This document shows positions 1 to 10,064 of a stretch of 63,757 bases of DNA, one piece after another. The stretch is from assembly GCA_002279825.1 (NCBI GenBank), contig NCCV01000006.1:1-63757 (forward strand), in the 5' to 3' direction. The notes below the pieces were generated by a model. That model saw nothing but the letters and a program-made list of their open reading frames with translations. It made no database searches and was not told the origin of the DNA. How positions within the stretch are numbered: position 1 is the stretch's first letter; each line of letters starts with the position of its first letter. The position numbers and the translations under genes were made by a program. This DNA is from Sphingomonadales bacterium 12-68-11. Its GTDB lineage: Bacteria; Pseudomonadota; Alphaproteobacteria; Sphingomonadales; Sphingomonadaceae.

Positions 1-972
1 GAGCAGGCTGACGCTATCATGCCCGGTTTCACGCATCTTCAGTCCGCGCAGCCGGTGACGCTCGGCCATCATCTGATGGCCTATTACGAGATGCTGCGGC
101 GCGACCGTTCGCGCTTTGCCGATGCGCGTCGCCGCATGAACGAGTGCCCGCTGGGTTCGGCGGCGCTCGCCGGCACGGGCTTTCCGCTCGATCGCGATGC
201 GACGGCGGCGGCGCTGGGCTTCGACCGGCCGACCGCCAACAGCCTCGACGCGGTGTCCGACCGCGACTTCGCGCTCGACTATCTGATGAGCGCGACGCAG
301 CTTTCGCTGCACCTGTCGCGGCTGGCCGAGGAGTTCATCATCTGGGCAAGCCAGCCCTTCGGCTTCGTCTCCCTGCCCGACGCCTATTCGACCGGCAGCT
401 CGATCATGCCGCAAAAGCGCAACCCCGACGCCGCCGAACTGGTGCGCGGCCATGCGGGGCGGATCATGGGCTGCATGACGGCGCTGTGCGTCACGATGAA
501 GGGCCTGCCGCTCGCCTATTCAAAGGACATGCAGGACGACAAGCCGCCGGTGTTCGAGGCGCATGATCTGCTGGGCCTCTGCATCGCGGCGATGACGGGG
601 ATGGTGGAGACGGTGACCTTCCGCACCGAGCGGATGCGCGCGCTGGCGGAGAGCGGCTTCGCGACCGCCACCGACCTCGCCGACTGGCTGGTGCGCGAGG
701 GCGATGTGCCGTTCCGCGAGGCGCATCATATCACCGGCCGCGCGGTCAAGGCGGCGGAGGAGGCGGGCATCCCGCTCGCCGAACTGCCGCTCGACACGCT
801 GAAGGCCATCGACGCGCGCATCGATGACCGGGTCTATGGCGTTTTGACCGTCGACGCATCGGTCGCCAGCCGCCGCAGCCATGGCGGCACCGCGCCCGAC
901 CAGGTGCGCGCACGCGTGGCGGAGGCGCAGGCGGCGCTGGGCGGAGACACTGCCATGGAGAAGGGCGCATGA
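1..972 (+). CDS. argH: Argininosuccinate lyase (5' truncated by window edge)
   Basis: Last step of arginine synthesis: splits argininosuccinate into arginine and fumarate in the cytosol. The frame is open from base 1, and about 135-140 N-terminal residues are missing against a usual length near 460. The fumarase/aspartase-family signature [11 protein letters not shown] (bases 394-426), on the mobile loop bearing the catalytic serine, is intact, as is the upstream segment [11 protein letters not shown]. The stop codon overlaps the next start as ATGA, so argH, the small lipoprotein and lysA probably share a transcript. The family call is firm; the true start lies outside the window. Confidence 0.97.
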   Translation, partial: EQADAIMPGFTHLQSAQPVTLGHHLMAYYEMLRRDRSRFADARRRMNECPLGSAALAGTGFPLDRDATAAALGFDRPTANSLDAVSDRDFALDYLMSATQLSLHLSRLAEEFIIWASQPFGFVSLPDAYSTGSSIMPQKRNPDAAELVRGHAGRIMGCMTALCVTMKGLPLAYSKDMQDDKPPVFEAHDLLGLCIAAMTGMVETVTFRTERMRALAESGFATATDLADWLVREGDVPFREAHHITGRAVKAAEEAGIPLAELPLDTLKAIDARIDDRVYGVLTVDASVASRRSHGGTAPDQVRARVAEAQAALGGDTAMEKGA

Positions 973-1229
973 CGGCAAGGGCTTGGATTGCGGCCGCGCT
1001 GGCCACCGCCACGCTCGCGGGCTGCGGACGGCAGGTGGAACTCACGCGCCAGCCCGGTGCCGATCCGGTCCCGGTCGCTTATGGCGCGGACGAGCCCGCG
1101 ACCGCCGAGAATCTGATGACGCCGCAACCGCAGATCAGGCCCGTGCGCAACGAGGACCTGCTGCGCCGGTCGGAGCCGCGACCGGAGGACCCGTTCGACG
1201 TTCCCCCCGGCGCGGATAACGGACGCTAG
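969..1229 (+). CDS. Small lipoprotein between argH and lysA (LptM-like by position)
   Basis: An 86-residue protein with a short hydrophobic leader ending in the lipobox LAGC, giving a predicted acylated Cys19, followed by a Pro/Arg/Asp-rich mature part with no recognised fold. It overlaps the argH stop by ATGA and ends 12 bases before lysA. Small lipoproteins beside diaminopimelate/lysine genes are common in proteobacteria; E. coli LptM (YifL), which helps LptD oxidation, lies next to dapF. Likeness to LptM is inferred from size, lipobox and neighbourhood, not from clear sequence similarity. Confidence 0.8.
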   Translation: MTARAWIAAALATATLAGCGRQVELTRQPGADPVPVAYGADEPATAENLMTPQPQIRPVRNEDLLRRSEPRPEDPFDVPPGADNGR

Positions 1230-1241
1230 GGCCGCCGGACC

Positions 1242-2504
1242 ATGGATCATTTCCAGCTCGTCGACGGCGTTCTCCATGCCGAACAGGTGCCCCTGACCCG
1301 CATCGCGGAGGAGGTCGGTACGCCGGTCTATGTCTATTCGCGCGCGACGCTCGAACGCCATGCCCGCGTGTTCAAGGATGCGCTCGCCGCGCTGCCGCGC
1401 ACGCACGTCGCCTTCGCGATCAAGGCCAATCCCAATCTGGCCGTGCTCAAGGTGCTGGCGAGCCAGGGCTTCGGCGCCGACGTCGTGTCGGGCGGCGAGA
1501 TCGCGCGCGCTCTGGCGGCGGGGATGGCACCGGGCGACATCGTGTTTTCCGGCGTCGGCAAGACGCGCGACGAGCTGGGCTATGCGCTCGATTCGGGCGT
1601 CGGCCAGTTCAACATCGAGCTGGAGGAAGAGGGCGCCGTGCTGGCGGAGCTGGCTGCGGCACGCGGCCTGACCGCGAGCGCCGCGCTGCGCGTCAATCCC
1701 GATGTCGACGCGGGCACTCACGACAAGATCTCGACCGGCAAAGCGGAGAACAAGTTCGGCGTGCCGATCGACCGCGCCGCCGGGATCTACGCGCGCCTCG
1801 CCGCATTGCCGGGCCTGGAGATGCGCGGGGTGGCGGTGCACATCGGCAGCCAGCTCGCCGATCTGGCCCCGCTCGAGAGCGCATTCGGCAAGCTCGGTGG
1901 GCTCATTGCCGACTTGCGAGGCGCCGGCCTCACGGTGAGCCACGCCGATCTCGGCGGCGGTCTCGGCGTGCCTTACAAGGCGGGTGAGGTGTTTCCGAGC
2001 CCAGCCGAATACGGCGCGATGGTCGCGCGCGTTACGCGCGGCTGGGATACTGTGCTGATGTTCGAACCTGGCCGGGTCATCGCCGGCAATGCCGGGGTGC
2101 TGCTGACGCGCACGATCCGGGTCAAGCGCAGCTCCAACCGCGATCCGTTCGTGATCGTCGACGCGGCGATGAACGATCTCGCGCGCCCGGCGCTCTACGG
2201 CGCGTGGCACGATTTCGACGCGGTACGGCCGAGCGGGCGGCGGATGACCGCCAACGTGGTCGGGCCGATCTGCGAAACCGGCGATACTTTCGCGATGGGC
2301 CGCGACATCGACGCGCTGGAGGCGGGCGAACTGGCGGTGTTCCGCACCGCCGGGGCTTACGGGGCGACGATGGCCTCGAGCTACAACAGCCGCGGCTTCG
2401 TCGCCGAAGTCATGGTCGACGGAGACAAGTTCGCGGTGGTCGCCGACCGCATCCTTCCCGAAGAGATCAGCGCGGCCGAGCGCGTGCCCGAGTGGCTTGC
2501 ATGA
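1242..2504 (+). CDS. lysA: Diaminopimelate decarboxylase
   Basis: Makes L-lysine from meso-diaminopimelate with pyridoxal phosphate, the last step of the DAP pathway. The 420 residues match the family length. PLP-binding Lys61 sits in AIKANPN at the start of the alanine-racemase-type barrel; HIGSQ, the glycine-rich GGGLGVPY and EPGR follow in order; and the C-terminal domain carries CETGDTFA at about residues 344-351, with the cysteine that completes the active site across the dimer. It starts 12 bases after the lipoprotein, and its stop overlaps the next gene by ATGA, which suggests translational coupling. Confidence 0.98.
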   Translation: MDHFQLVDGVLHAEQVPLTRIAEEVGTPVYVYSRATLERHARVFKDALAALPRTHVAFAIKANPNLAVLKVLASQGFGADVVSGGEIARALAAGMAPGDIVFSGVGKTRDELGYALDSGVGQFNIELEEEGAVLAELAAARGLTASAALRVNPDVDAGTHDKISTGKAENKFGVPIDRAAGIYARLAALPGLEMRGVAVHIGSQLADLAPLESAFGKLGGLIADLRGAGLTVSHADLGGGLGVPYKAGEVFPSPAEYGAMVARVTRGWDTVLMFEPGRVIAGNAGVLLTRTIRVKRSSNRDPFVIVDAAMNDLARPALYGAWHDFDAVRPSGRRMTANVVGPICETGDTFAMGRDIDALEAGELAVFRTAGAYGATMASSYNSRGFVAEVMVDGDKFAVVADRILPEEISAAERVPEWLA

Positions 2505-3256
2505 GAGCGCTGCCGCTGTTCCACCGCGTTGCCGGCCGCCCGGTGATCGTGCTGGGGCAGGGGCCGGAGGCCGATGCCAAGCGCCGGCTGGTCGAGCGCG
2601 CCGGCGGGGTCAGCGTCGGCGAGGACGATACCGAGGCGCGGCTGGCCTTCGTTGCCGAGGATGAGCCCGAGGCGGCGGCGGCCCGGCTCAAGGCACGCGG
2701 CCTGCTCGTCAACGTCGTCGACCGTCCCGAGCTGTGCGATTTCACCACCCCGAGCGTGCTCGACCGCGACCCGCTGCTGATCGCGATCGGCAGCGACGGC
2801 GCCTCGGCGGGGTTGGCCAAGCACGTCCGGCTGCGGCTCGAAGCGCTGCTTCCGGCGGGGTTGGGGGCACTGGCGGCGGGACTGGCGAGCGCGCGCGAAG
2901 CGATTCGCGCCCGCTGGCCTGCAGGCGACGAACGCCGCCGCGCTCTCGATGCGGCGCTGGGAGAGGGCGGGGCGCTCGATCCGCTCACCGAAGGGGCCGC
3001 CGAGCGGATCGCGCGCTGGATCGGCGATTCCCACGCCCCTGAGCCGGGCGAGCCGATCGAGCTCCACGTGAGCGACGACCCCGACGATCTGACGCTGCGC
3101 CAGGCGCGCCTGCTCGGCCGCGCGGACGCGGTGCTGCACGAACCGGACGTCGCGCCGGCGATCCTCTCCCGCGCGCGCGCCGATGCGCTGCGGATCGCGC
3201 TGCCGCACGAGGGGCCGATGCCCGCCGGGCTGGTCCTGATCCTGCGCCGCGGCTGA
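2501..3256 (+). CDS. Siroheme synthase N-terminal domain protein (precorrin-2 dehydrogenase / ferrochelatase type)
   Basis: A 251-residue protein resembling the N-terminal half of CysG (also Met8), which oxidises precorrin-2 with NAD and inserts iron to make siroheme for sulfite and nitrite reductases. It has an N-terminal nucleotide-binding turn (LGQGPEADAKRRL, residues 18-30), looser than the usual GGG motif, and the dimerisation stretch TPSVLDRDPLLIAI with Asp88 at the place of E. coli CysG Asp104, needed for both reactions. The uroporphyrinogen methyltransferase half is absent. The frame is open far upstream, but the ATG overlapping the lysA stop is the natural start. Confidence 0.85.
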   Translation: MRALPLFHRVAGRPVIVLGQGPEADAKRRLVERAGGVSVGEDDTEARLAFVAEDEPEAAAARLKARGLLVNVVDRPELCDFTTPSVLDRDPLLIAIGSDGASAGLAKHVRLRLEALLPAGLGALAAGLASAREAIRARWPAGDERRRALDAALGEGGALDPLTEGAAERIARWIGDSHAPEPGEPIELHVSDDPDDLTLRQARLLGRADAVLHEPDVAPAILSRARADALRIALPHEGPMPAGLVLILRRG

Positions 3257-3264
3257 CGCGGCCG

Positions 3265-3747
3265 CTACAGCACCCCGCCTGCCAGGCGGTCGATAGCCCC
3301 CTGCAGGATCACCGCCGCCGCGTGGCTGTCGATGCGTTCGGCGCGCTTGGCGCGGCTCATGTCCTGGTCGATCATTGCGCGCTCGGCGCTCATCGTGCTC
3401 ATCCGCTCGTCCCACAGCAGCACGGGCAGTGCGAGCGGGACGAGATTGCGCGCGAAGGCACGGCTCGCCTGCACCCGCGGGCCGGCGCTGCCGTCCATGT
3501 TGAGCGGCAACCCGAGCACGATCCCCTGCACCCCGCGCGCGGCGATCAGGTCGCGCAGCAGCGCAAGATCGCGGGTGAACTTGCCGCGCGCCAGCGTGGT
3601 GCCGGCGGTGGCGAAGCGCCAGCCGGCATCGCTCAGCGCGGTGCCGATGGTCCGGGTGCCGAGATCGAGCCCGAGCAGCACCCCGCCCTGGGGCAGCGCG
3701 GCGGCGAACTCGCCGGCCTGCTCGGTGATCAGCTCGCCGGGGCCCAT
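3265..3747 (-). CDS. ruvX: RuvX/YqgF-type pre-16S rRNA nuclease (Holliday junction resolvase family)
   Basis: A 160-residue RNase H-fold protein. In E. coli YqgF acts in 16S rRNA 5'-end maturation; the resolvase name is historical. The acidic metal site begins with [25 protein letters not shown], the central LWDERMST and the C-terminal DSHAAAVIL follow the family order. The chosen ATG overlaps the end of the upstream DUF3089 gene by 19 bases; a longer reading upstream would run through that gene in another frame. It is the last gene of the pyrE-led minus-strand row and converges on the siroheme-synthase gene. Confidence 0.9.
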   Translation of the reverse strand: MGPGELITEQAGEFAAALPQGGVLLGLDLGTRTIGTALSDAGWRFATAGTTLARGKFTRDLALLRDLIAARGVQGIVLGLPLNMDGSAGPRVQASRAFARNLVPLALPVLLWDERMSTMSAERAMIDQDMSRAKRAERIDSHAAAVILQGAIDRLAGGVL

Positions 3748-4865
3748 GCTGCGATCCGCCGCGCGACATCCTGCTGCAGGTTCCGCCAGAACAGCAGCAC
3801 GTCGTAAACGTGGTAGTTGTTGCCCGGCAGCGCGTAGGGCCCAAGCTCGGGCGGGTCGCCGATCAGCAGCAGGCCGCTCGGGTCGCACCGCGCGGGCACG
3901 CCGCCGGTCACCAGCTCGCCATCGGTCAGGCCGTCGTTGGGCACCAGCGTGCCGAGATTGGCCGAAGCGGGCGCCGCGCCGCCTTGCGTGCCCGTCAGCG
4001 GGTTGACGCACAGGATCGGGCTGTCGCCACGAGGGGCGCCGTCATACCCGGCCGAGCCGCGATAGACTTCGAGCATCATGCCCGGGTCGGCCGGCTCGGC
4101 GAAGCTGACGAAGCCGACCACGCAGCGCGCCTGGCCCGGCGCGGTGCAGGCCGGGAAGCCGAGCGCCGGCAGGTCGTGCGCGACCGAGATCGGCCAGCCG
4201 ATCGCATAGACCATCGCCACGCGGTCCCTGAGCGGCGTTGGCCCGACCCGTTCGCGCAGCAGCCGCAACAGGTGCAGCGCGCCCTGGCTGTGCCCGGCCA
4301 GCACGATCGGGGCATCCGGGTCGATGCTGCCCAGGAACGCGGTGAACGCCTGCTCGACATCGCGATAGGCGGCGTCGATGGCCAGGCCCGCTTCCGGGGC
4401 GTCGGTCAGGAACGCGCCGAATGTCGCCTGGCGGTAGCGCGGGGCCCAGACCTCGCCCGCATCGCCGAACGCGCTGGCCATGCCGCGCACGTAGAGCCGC
4501 GCGAGGTCTTGCGACGCCGTCTCGCCCAGCGGGGCGTTCCACGCGCTGCGATCGAGGAAGCTGGTCGGATGGACGAAGAACACCGCCGGGCGGGGCGCGC
4601 CGGGCGCCGGACCTGCCCGAGGCGGCGTGGCGGCGCCGTCGGGGCGCCAGCGGGCCGGATCGCTCGCGGGGGTCTTGTCGGACCGCGCGAACCACATCGC
4701 CGGATCGCGGTAGGCGTTGGCGGCGAGCGCCTCCTGTTCGACAAAGGCGCTGCTCGGCACCAGCGCGATCTTGCTGAGCCGTTCGCCGAACAGGTTGAGA
4801 GCGAACGCCCCCGCGATCAGCAGGACGACGAACGCGGCCATGACATAGAGGAATTTACGCGCCAT
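3729..4865 (-). CDS. DUF3089 family alpha/beta-hydrolase-like protein, membrane anchored
   Basis: A 378-residue protein with an N-terminal membrane anchor (about residues 5-25 after MARKF) and a periplasmic alpha/beta-hydrolase fold of the DUF3089 family. The nucleophile elbow reads AGHSQG, and motifs such as FFVHPTSF and YRQATFGAF are typical of the family. The substrate is unknown. An upstream in-frame ATG would add 20 Pro/Arg-rich residues overlapping the permease gene; the start at 4865 gives a normal signal anchor and an 11-base overlap with that gene. Co-transcription with the AI-2E-type permease suggests, but does not show, a cell-envelope role. Confidence 0.82.
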   Translation of the reverse strand: MARKFLYVMAAFVVLLIAGAFALNLFGERLSKIALVPSSAFVEQEALAANAYRDPAMWFARSDKTPASDPARWRPDGAATPPRAGPAPGAPRPAVFFVHPTSFLDRSAWNAPLGETASQDLARLYVRGMASAFGDAGEVWAPRYRQATFGAFLTDAPEAGLAIDAAYRDVEQAFTAFLGSIDPDAPIVLAGHSQGALHLLRLLRERVGPTPLRDRVAMVYAIGWPISVAHDLPALGFPACTAPGQARCVVGFVSFAEPADPGMMLEVYRGSAGYDGAPRGDSPILCVNPLTGTQGGAAPASANLGTLVPNDGLTDGELVTGGVPARCDPSGLLLIGDPPELGPYALPGNNYHVYDVLLFWRNLQQDVARRIAAWAPAS

Positions 4866-5955
4866 CGGCGGGGGCGCCGGCTCCCAGCTTGGCTTCGGCG
4901 GTGTTCTGCTCCGAACGCCGTTCAAGCGCGACCTTGATCATCGCCAGCAGCGGATCGGCCAGGAACAGCCCGAGGATGCCGAACAGCACCCCCATGATGA
5001 GCTGCGCCGCCAACACCAGCGCCGGGGCTAGATCGACGGTTTTCTTGGCGATCATCGGCACCAGGATCCAGCCGTCGAAATTCTGGACCACGAAGTAGAC
5101 GAAGATCGTGTAGAGGCCCATGTCGGTTCCGCCCGAGAAACCCACCAACACCATCAGCGCCCCGGCGGCGAGCGCGCCGATGTTGGGAATGAACGCCAGC
5201 AGGCCGGTCAGGATGCCGAGCAGCGCCGCCAGCGGCACGCCGTAGGCCGCCAACATCGCCCAGGTGAAAATGCCCTCGAACACCATTCCGGCCAGCCGCC
5301 CGGCCATCAGCCGGCGCATCGTGAAGGCCATCCGCGAAATCGTGATGTAGAACTCGCTGCGCTCCCCGATCGGCAGCATCCACGCGAAGCCCCGCTCGTA
5401 GAGCCGCGGCTCGAGCGCGATGTAGATGCCGATGATCATGATCAGGAGCAGCGAACTGAGCCCGCCGAACAGCCCGCCGATCGCGCGGGTGACGGTGCCG
5501 ACCCCGCTCATCAACTGGCCGATGACGTTCTGCACGTCGCCCTGGTCGATCGCGAAGCCGCGCGAATCGAGCCAGGCGATCAGCCGCTCGGCCTGCGAGG
5601 TAACGATCGCGGGGAACTGCGCGGCCTCGCGCGAGATCTGCGAACCCGCGAACTGGCCGAGCCAGACGATGAACCCGACCAGCGCCAACAGCACGATTGT
5701 CAGCCGCCAGCCGCGCCCGATCGGCAGCACCCGGCCGAGCAGGCGGGTGCCGCCGTCGACCATCGAGGCGAACACCAGCGCGCCGAACAGCACCAGCAGC
5801 GCCTGCGAGATGTAGATCGCGAAGATCGTCAGGCCGACGACCGCGACCCATACACCCGCGCGCTTCGCCTCTTGTCTCAGCGCCGGGTCGCTGATCCGCG
5901 CCGGGCTGACGCGCTGGTCTTCCCCGGCTGTCGCGGCGCTCGCCTCACTCGCCAC
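4855..5955 (-). CDS. AI-2E family transporter (PerM-like membrane protein)
   Basis: A 366-residue polytopic inner-membrane protein of the AI-2E/PerM family. Members carry diverse cargo (autoinducer-2 in E. coli TqsA, ions in others), so the substrate cannot be named. An N-terminal hydrophobic pair follows a hydrophilic lead (about residues 33-75), then the periplasmic helix-rich segment, then the C-terminal core with the family's IPNIG (in FIPNIGALAAG) and LADPL. Translation starts at GTG and overlaps the end of lepB by 11 bases; the 3' end overlaps the DUF3089 gene, so all three are probably coupled. Confidence 0.88.
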   Translation of the reverse strand: MASEASAATAGEDQRVSPARISDPALRQEAKRAGVWVAVVGLTIFAIYISQALLVLFGALVFASMVDGGTRLLGRVLPIGRGWRLTIVLLALVGFIVWLGQFAGSQISREAAQFPAIVTSQAERLIAWLDSRGFAIDQGDVQNVIGQLMSGVGTVTRAIGGLFGGLSSLLLIMIIGIYIALEPRLYERGFAWMLPIGERSEFYITISRMAFTMRRLMAGRLAGMVFEGIFTWAMLAAYGVPLAALLGILTGLLAFIPNIGALAAGALMVLVGFSGGTDMGLYTIFVYFVVQNFDGWILVPMIAKKTVDLAPALVLAAQLIMGVLFGILGLFLADPLLAMIKVALERRSEQNTAEAKLGAGAPADGA

Positions 5956-6889
5956 CGGCGGTGCCCTCCCCAGAAACGCGCGCGGGGCGCAAGGTGCTCC
6001 ACGCGCGGCCCGAGCGCAGCGCGCTCCACCAGGACAGCGGGTTCAGCGAGGTCGAGCCGTCGAGCGAGAAGGTGATGAACTCGGCGCGCCCGCCGACGCT
6101 GGAAATCGGCACCGGCCCACCAAGCCCGTTGACGAAGGGCCCGGCCTCGGCGCGGCTGTCGGCCGAATGGTCGCGGTTGTCGCCCATCAGGAACACGTGG
6201 CCTTCGGGCACGGTGATCTCGGCGAAGTTGTCGAGCGGATTGTCGCTCTGGTCGTCGATGACCAGGTAAGTCGCGCCGTTGGGCAGCGTCTCGCGGTAGG
6301 TCGGCGGTTCATAGACCGTCTGTCCGTTGGGCAACCGCGTGCGATAGTTGGCGAAATATTCGAGGCACGGCCGCCCGTCGCAGACTTGCGCGTCGAGCGG
6401 GATGCGGAACCCTGGCTCGACCTGTTGCCGCACCGGCTTGCCGTTGAGCACGATGCGGCCGTTGACAACCGCGATCCGGTCGCCCGGCAGCGCCACCACG
6501 CGCTTGATGTAGTCCTCGGCCTTGTCCGGTGGGACGGCGATGACGATGTCGCCGTACTCGGGATCGGAAATCGCGATCCGGCCTTCGCTGCGCGGCAGCA
6601 GGTGGAACGGGAACGAGGCCGAGACCCAGCTCCAGCCATAGGGGAACTTGCTGACCACCAGCCGGTCGCCGACCAGCAGGTTGGGGACCATGCTGGCGCT
6701 CGGGATGTAGAACGGCTTGGCCACGAAGGTGTGGAACGCCACCACCGCCAGCAGCATCAGCGCCAGCCCGCGGATCTCGTGCCACCAGTTGATCTTGGCC
6801 TTTTCCGCGGAGCCCTGCGGCGGCGCGGTGTCCTCGGGGGGCGTGGTCGTCTCGTCGTTCATCAGGGGAGTGCCGGTGGGGCCGTTCAT
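5945..6889 (-). CDS. lepB: Signal peptidase I
   Basis: Removes signal peptides from exported proteins at the periplasmic face of the inner membrane. In the 314 residues one transmembrane helix (about 41-57) is followed by the catalytic box PSASM, with nucleophile Ser66, and the general base Lys129 in [13 protein letters not shown]. The conserved box [11 protein letters not shown] occurs near residue 240. The ATG overlaps the acpS stop as ATGA; a second in-frame ATG ten codons on is possible. In many relatives rnc and era follow lepB, but here a permease and a hydrolase do. Confidence 0.96.
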   Translation of the reverse strand: MNGPTGTPLMNDETTTPPEDTAPPQGSAEKAKINWWHEIRGLALMLLAVVAFHTFVAKPFYIPSASMVPNLLVGDRLVVSKFPYGWSWVSASFPFHLLPRSEGRIAISDPEYGDIVIAVPPDKAEDYIKRVVALPGDRIAVVNGRIVLNGKPVRQQVEPGFRIPLDAQVCDGRPCLEYFANYRTRLPNGQTVYEPPTYRETLPNGATYLVIDDQSDNPLDNFAEITVPEGHVFLMGDNRDHSADSRAEAGPFVNGLGGPVPISSVGGRAEFITFSLDGSTSLNPLSWWSALRSGRAWSTLRPARVSGEGTAGGE

Positions 6890-7287
6890 TGCGGTCGCGC
6901 CTCGATGATCACGAAAGCCTGCGCCCAGGGGTGGTCATCCGTCAGGGTCAGATGGATATGCGCGTCATGGCCGGGCGGCGTCAGTTCCGCAAGCCGCTTC
7001 GCCGCACCGTTCGCCAAGCTGAGCGTCGGCGCGCCCGAGGGCAGGTTCACCACCCCGATGTCCTTCATGTACACGCCGCGGAAGAACCCGGTCCCGACCG
7101 CCTTGGAAAACGCTTCCTTGGCGGCGAAGCGCTTGGCGTAAGTCCCGGCGCGGGTGAACGGGCGCCTGTCCGCCTTGGCCCGTTCGATTTCGGTGAAGCA
7201 GCGCCGCGCGAACCGCTCGCCATGCCGGTCGAGCGCGGCCTGGATGCGCTCGATGGAGCACAGGTCGGAGCCTAGACCGATGATCAT
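6886..7287 (-). CDS. acpS: Holo-[acyl-carrier-protein] synthase
   Basis: Moves 4'-phosphopantetheine from CoA to apo-ACP, activating it for fatty-acid synthesis. The 133 residues carry the Mg2+ ligands Asp8 ([12 protein letters not shown]) and Glu58 ([15 protein letters not shown]), the two signature blocks of the AcpS class. Its stop overlaps lepB. Upstream, a 127-bp palindromic repeat separates it from pdxJ, so read-through from pdxJ must cross strong secondary structure. Confidence 0.96.
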   Translation of the reverse strand: MIIGLGSDLCSIERIQAALDRHGERFARRCFTEIERAKADRRPFTRAGTYAKRFAAKEAFSKAVGTGFFRGVYMKDIGVVNLPSGAPTLSLANGAAKRLAELTPPGHDAHIHLTLTDDHPWAQAFVIIEARPQ

Positions 7288-7290
7288 AAG

Positions 7291-7417
7291 TCCCTCTCCC
7301 CTCGGGAGAGGGAGGGAGCGGCGAAGCCGCGGAAGGGTGAGGGTGGGCTGAGCGACGCACCCTCACCCTTCCCACGCCTTTGGCGCGGGCCCCTTCCCTC
7401 TCCCGGTGGGAGAGGGA
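7291..7417. repeat. Large palindromic repeat (CCCTCTCCC family) between pdxJ and acpS
   Basis: An imperfect inverted repeat of about 127 bp filling the pdxJ-acpS gap. Each outer arm is itself a hairpin (CCCTCTCCC...GGGAGAGGG at both ends), and the centre pairs GGAAGGGTGAGGGTG with CACCCTCACCCTTCC. Shorter relatives of the same outer hairpin occur at 18928-19042 and 60334-60361. It resembles a REP/BIME-like extragenic element. It lies inside an otherwise tightly packed row and could stabilise or split the transcript. Confidence 0.85.
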
Positions 7418-7420
7418 TGA

Positions 7421-8143
7421 TCACCGCGCCGCATCCATCAGCTCGCGCATCCGCCGCACCGCATTCTCCAGCCCGACGAACACCGCCTCGCCGATCAGGT
7501 AGTGGCCGATGTTGAGCTCGGCGAGCTGCGGGATGGCCGCGATCGGCTGGACGTTTTCATACGTGAGCCCGTGCCCCGCGTGCGGCTCGATGCCGTTCTT
7601 CGCGGCGAGCGCGGCCATCTCCGCCACCTTGCGCAGTTCCACCGCTACCTGCTCGCCCTCTGCGTGGGCATATTCGCCGGTATGGAACTCGACCACCGGC
7701 GCGCCCAGCCGCAGCGCGGCTTCGACCTGGCGCTCGTCTGGCGCGATGAACAGGCTGACGCGAATGCCGGCGTCGAGCAGGCGGCTGACCACCGGCTGCA
7801 GGTGGTTGTGCTGCCCGGCGGCGTCGAGCCCGCCCTCGGTGGTGCGCTCCTCGCGCTTCTCGGGAACGATGCAGGCGGCGTGCGGGCGGTGAGCCAGCGC
7901 GATCGCCAGCATTTCCTCGCTCGCCGCCATCTCGAGGTTGAGCGGCAGGTCGGTCGCTTCCTGGATGCGCCGCAAGTCCTCGTCGCGGATGTGCCGGCGG
8001 TCTTCGCGGAGGTGCGCAGTGATCCCGTCGCCGCCCACCGCCGCGACGATCCGTGCTGCGCGCACCGGATCGGGATGGTCGCCGCCGCGCGCGTTGCGGA
8101 TCGTGGCGACGTGATCGATGTTGACCCCGAGGCGCAGGGTCAT
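7421..8143 (-). CDS. pdxJ: Pyridoxine 5'-phosphate synthase
   Basis: Condenses 1-deoxyxylulose 5-phosphate with 3-amino-2-oxopropyl phosphate to pyridoxine 5'-phosphate in the DXP-dependent vitamin B6 pathway. It is a 240-residue TIM barrel of normal length. It opens with [17 protein letters not shown], the phosphate- and substrate-binding start of the family, and has [13 protein letters not shown] and [10 protein letters not shown] at the expected places. The ATG overlaps the pyrE stop as ATGA; the frame is open further upstream, but that part lies inside pyrE and lacks family features. Confidence 0.97.
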   Translation of the reverse strand: MTLRLGVNIDHVATIRNARGGDHPDPVRAARIVAAVGGDGITAHLREDRRHIRDEDLRRIQEATDLPLNLEMAASEEMLAIALAHRPHAACIVPEKREERTTEGGLDAAGQHNHLQPVVSRLLDAGIRVSLFIAPDERQVEAALRLGAPVVEFHTGEYAHAEGEQVAVELRKVAEMAALAAKNGIEPHAGHGLTYENVQPIAAIPQLAELNIGHYLIGEAVFVGLENAVRRMRELMDAAR

Positions 8144-8721
8144 GCGGCCGCCCGGCTCCCGGGCTTGATGGCGGGCAGCGCGGCCAGTTCGGGCGGGAGC
8201 GCGTCGGCGGGATAGGCGGGGAAATCGACCGTCGCCAGCGCCACCAGCGGCACGCCGATCTCGGCGCGCCCGCCCGAGCGGTCGATCAGGCACGCGGCGG
8301 CGAGGATCTCGCCCGGATACTGCCGCACGACCTCGAGGCATTCGCGCAAGGAGAGCCCGGTCGAAACGATGTCCTCGACCAGCACCACCCGCGCGCCGGC
8401 CGGTATCTCGAACCCGCGGCGCAGCGCGAACGTGCCGCCGTCACGCTCGACGAATACCGCCTTGCAGCCGAGCGCGCGCGCGGTCTCGTAGCCGGGGATG
8501 ATCCCGCCGATCGCGGGGGAGACCACCAGGTCGACCGGGCCGATCTCGCGCACGATCTTCTCGGCCAATGCCTTGCACAACTGCTCGGCGCGCGGCGGAT
8601 CCTCGAACACGCGCATCTTCTGCAGGAACACCGGCGAGCGCAGGCCCGAGGAGAGGATGAAGTGGCCTTCCATGAGCGCGCCGGCGGCGCGGAATTCGGC
8701 CAGAACGTCATCGTTGGTCAT
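8140..8721 (-). CDS. pyrE: Orotate phosphoribosyltransferase
   Basis: Fifth step of de novo pyrimidine synthesis: orotate plus PRPP gives OMP. The 193 residues include the PRPP-binding signature [13 protein letters not shown] and the N-terminal [12 protein letters not shown]. The ATG giving [10 protein letters not shown] is chosen because upstream residues (another ATG 13 codons back) do not fit the family. First gene of the minus-strand row running to ruvX; a promoter is expected in the gap shared with divergent ctaC, but no convincing -35/-10 pair was seen on this strand. Confidence 0.95.
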   Translation of the reverse strand: MTNDDVLAEFRAAGALMEGHFILSSGLRSPVFLQKMRVFEDPPRAEQLCKALAEKIVREIGPVDLVVSPAIGGIIPGYETARALGCKAVFVERDGGTFALRRGFEIPAGARVVLVEDIVSTGLSLRECLEVVRQYPGEILAAACLIDRSGGRAEIGVPLVALATVDFPAYPADALPPELAALPAIKPGSRAAA

Positions 8722-8814
8722 CGGGAAACGAGCGCCTTTCAACGGACTCGCACGGGACATATGCGGCGCTGCGGCATCTGTCCCGGGCCTGTCGAAAAAT
8801 CTCCCTAGAAGCGC

Positions 8815-8843
8815 TTGAGACAGGGGGCAAGCGCGCGTATAGG
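8815..8843 (+). promoter_or_regulatory. Predicted sigma-70 promoter of the cytochrome oxidase operon
   Basis: TTGAGA (8815-8820), 17 bases, then TATAGG (8838-8843), about 78 bases before the ctaC ATG. Spacing is ideal and both hexamers fit the housekeeping sigma. No FNR-like dyad was found next to it. Predicted by eye. Confidence 0.7.
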
Positions 8844-8920
8844 CCCGGCCAAACCGGCCCTTTTCCTAGGGCCGCCACGGCCTTCAACGGCCCTCGTACA
8901 GTACGGAAAGCGGCACACAG

Positions 8921-10027
8921 ATGAACTTCGGCGAGATCGCCCGCACCCGGTTGCAAGCCCTCTTCCCGCTCTTCGCCGCCGTTGCCGTTTTCGCCCTACC
9001 GCAAGCCGCGCTGGCGGCCGCCCCCGCTCCGGTGACTGCGAGCGCCGAAGCGCCCGCAGCCGATGCGGCGGCGGTCAATGCCGCCGATCCGGCGCTGGCG
9101 CCCGCCGCCGCGGCCGAAGGTTCCACCGCTGCCCCGGCAGCCGACACCGGCGGCTACACCCCGCTCGGGCCCGAGTGGATCAAGGGTCAGCCGACCCCCG
9201 GCGCGCTCGGGTTTCAGGAGCAGTACTCGGCCGACGGGCGCTATGCCGAATGGATGCACAACGCCGTGCTGCTGCCGGTCATCACGGTCATCAGCCTGTT
9301 CGTGCTCGGCCTGCTGCTGTGGGTGGTCGCGCGCTACAACCGCCGCGCCAATCCGACGCCCTCCAAGACCAGCCACAACACGCTGATCGAAGTGGTGTGG
9401 ACCGTCGTTCCGGCGCTGGTGCTGGTGGCGATCGCGTTCCCCTCGATGATCCTGCTCAGCCGCCAGTACCAGACCCCGCCCGAGAACGCGGTGACGGTCA
9501 AAGTCACGGGCTATCAGTGGTACTGGGGCTACACCTATCCCGACAACGGCGGGTTCGAAGTGATTTCGAACATGCTGCCCGAAGAAGAGGCGGTCCGCCG
9601 CGGCGAGCCGTCGCACCTCGCGGCCGACAACCGCATGGTCGTCCCGGTCGGCGTGCCGCTGCGCATCCAGACCACCGGCGCCGACGTGATCCACTCGTTC
9701 GCGGTGCCGAGCCTGTGGTTCAAGATCGATGCGGTGCCCGGCCGCCTCAACGAGCGGCTGCTGACGATTACCGAGCCGGGCATCTATTACGGCCAGTGCT
9801 CCGAACTGTGCGGCGCGCGCCACGGCTACATGCCGATCGCGCTCGAGGCGGTGCCGCAGGCGCAGTACGAGGCGTGGGTCCGCTCCAAGGGCGGCACGGT
9901 CGGCGGTGACGCCGCGCCAGCCGCGCCCGCGGCGGCCCCGCTGCAGGAGCCGGAATCCTCGGTCGAAGGCGCGCCGGGCGCCGGCGCCGCGCCGACCGGC
10001 GCCGCGTCTGCCGCTCCGGCGGCTTGA
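8921..10027 (+). CDS. ctaC: Cytochrome c oxidase subunit II
   Basis: CuA-bearing subunit of an aa3-type oxidase, which takes electrons from cytochrome c. The 368 residues comprise a signal peptide, an Ala/Pro-rich linker (about 28-75), two transmembrane helices (about 120-145 and 165-185), and a periplasmic cupredoxin domain. The CuA ligands are complete: His258 (VIHSFAVP), Cys293, Cys297, His301 and Met304 ([14 protein letters not shown]), with the aromatic electron-entry patch QWYWGY before them. The C-terminal 40 residues are a Pro/Ala/Gly tail without ligands and without the haem-c domain seen in caa3 enzymes. Opens the oxidase operon. Confidence 0.97.
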   Translation: MNFGEIARTRLQALFPLFAAVAVFALPQAALAAAPAPVTASAEAPAADAAAVNAADPALAPAAAAEGSTAAPAADTGGYTPLGPEWIKGQPTPGALGFQEQYSADGRYAEWMHNAVLLPVITVISLFVLGLLLWVVARYNRRANPTPSKTSHNTLIEVVWTVVPALVLVAIAFPSMILLSRQYQTPPENAVTVKVTGYQWYWGYTYPDNGGFEVISNMLPEEEAVRRGEPSHLAADNRMVVPVGVPLRIQTTGADVIHSFAVPSLWFKIDAVPGRLNERLLTITEPGIYYGQCSELCGARHGYMPIALEAVPQAQYEAWVRSKGGTVGGDAAPAAPAAAPLQEPESSVEGAPGAGAAPTGAASAAPAA

Positions 10028-10064
10028 GCTTACACAGACAGCGATCCTAGGGTACACCAGAGCC

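Noticed and set aside
7291..7417. Repeats considered as a CRISPR array
   Set aside because: The elements are single palindromes, not regularly spaced direct repeats with unique spacers, and no cas gene is present.
8722..8920. Search for tRNA or small RNA genes in this and the other larger gaps (22823-23004, 23658-23844, 29610-29760, 31717-31863)
   Set aside because: No cloverleaf with a T-loop GTTCRA pattern and CCA-compatible acceptor stem was found by eye; only promoters, repeats and terminators stand out.
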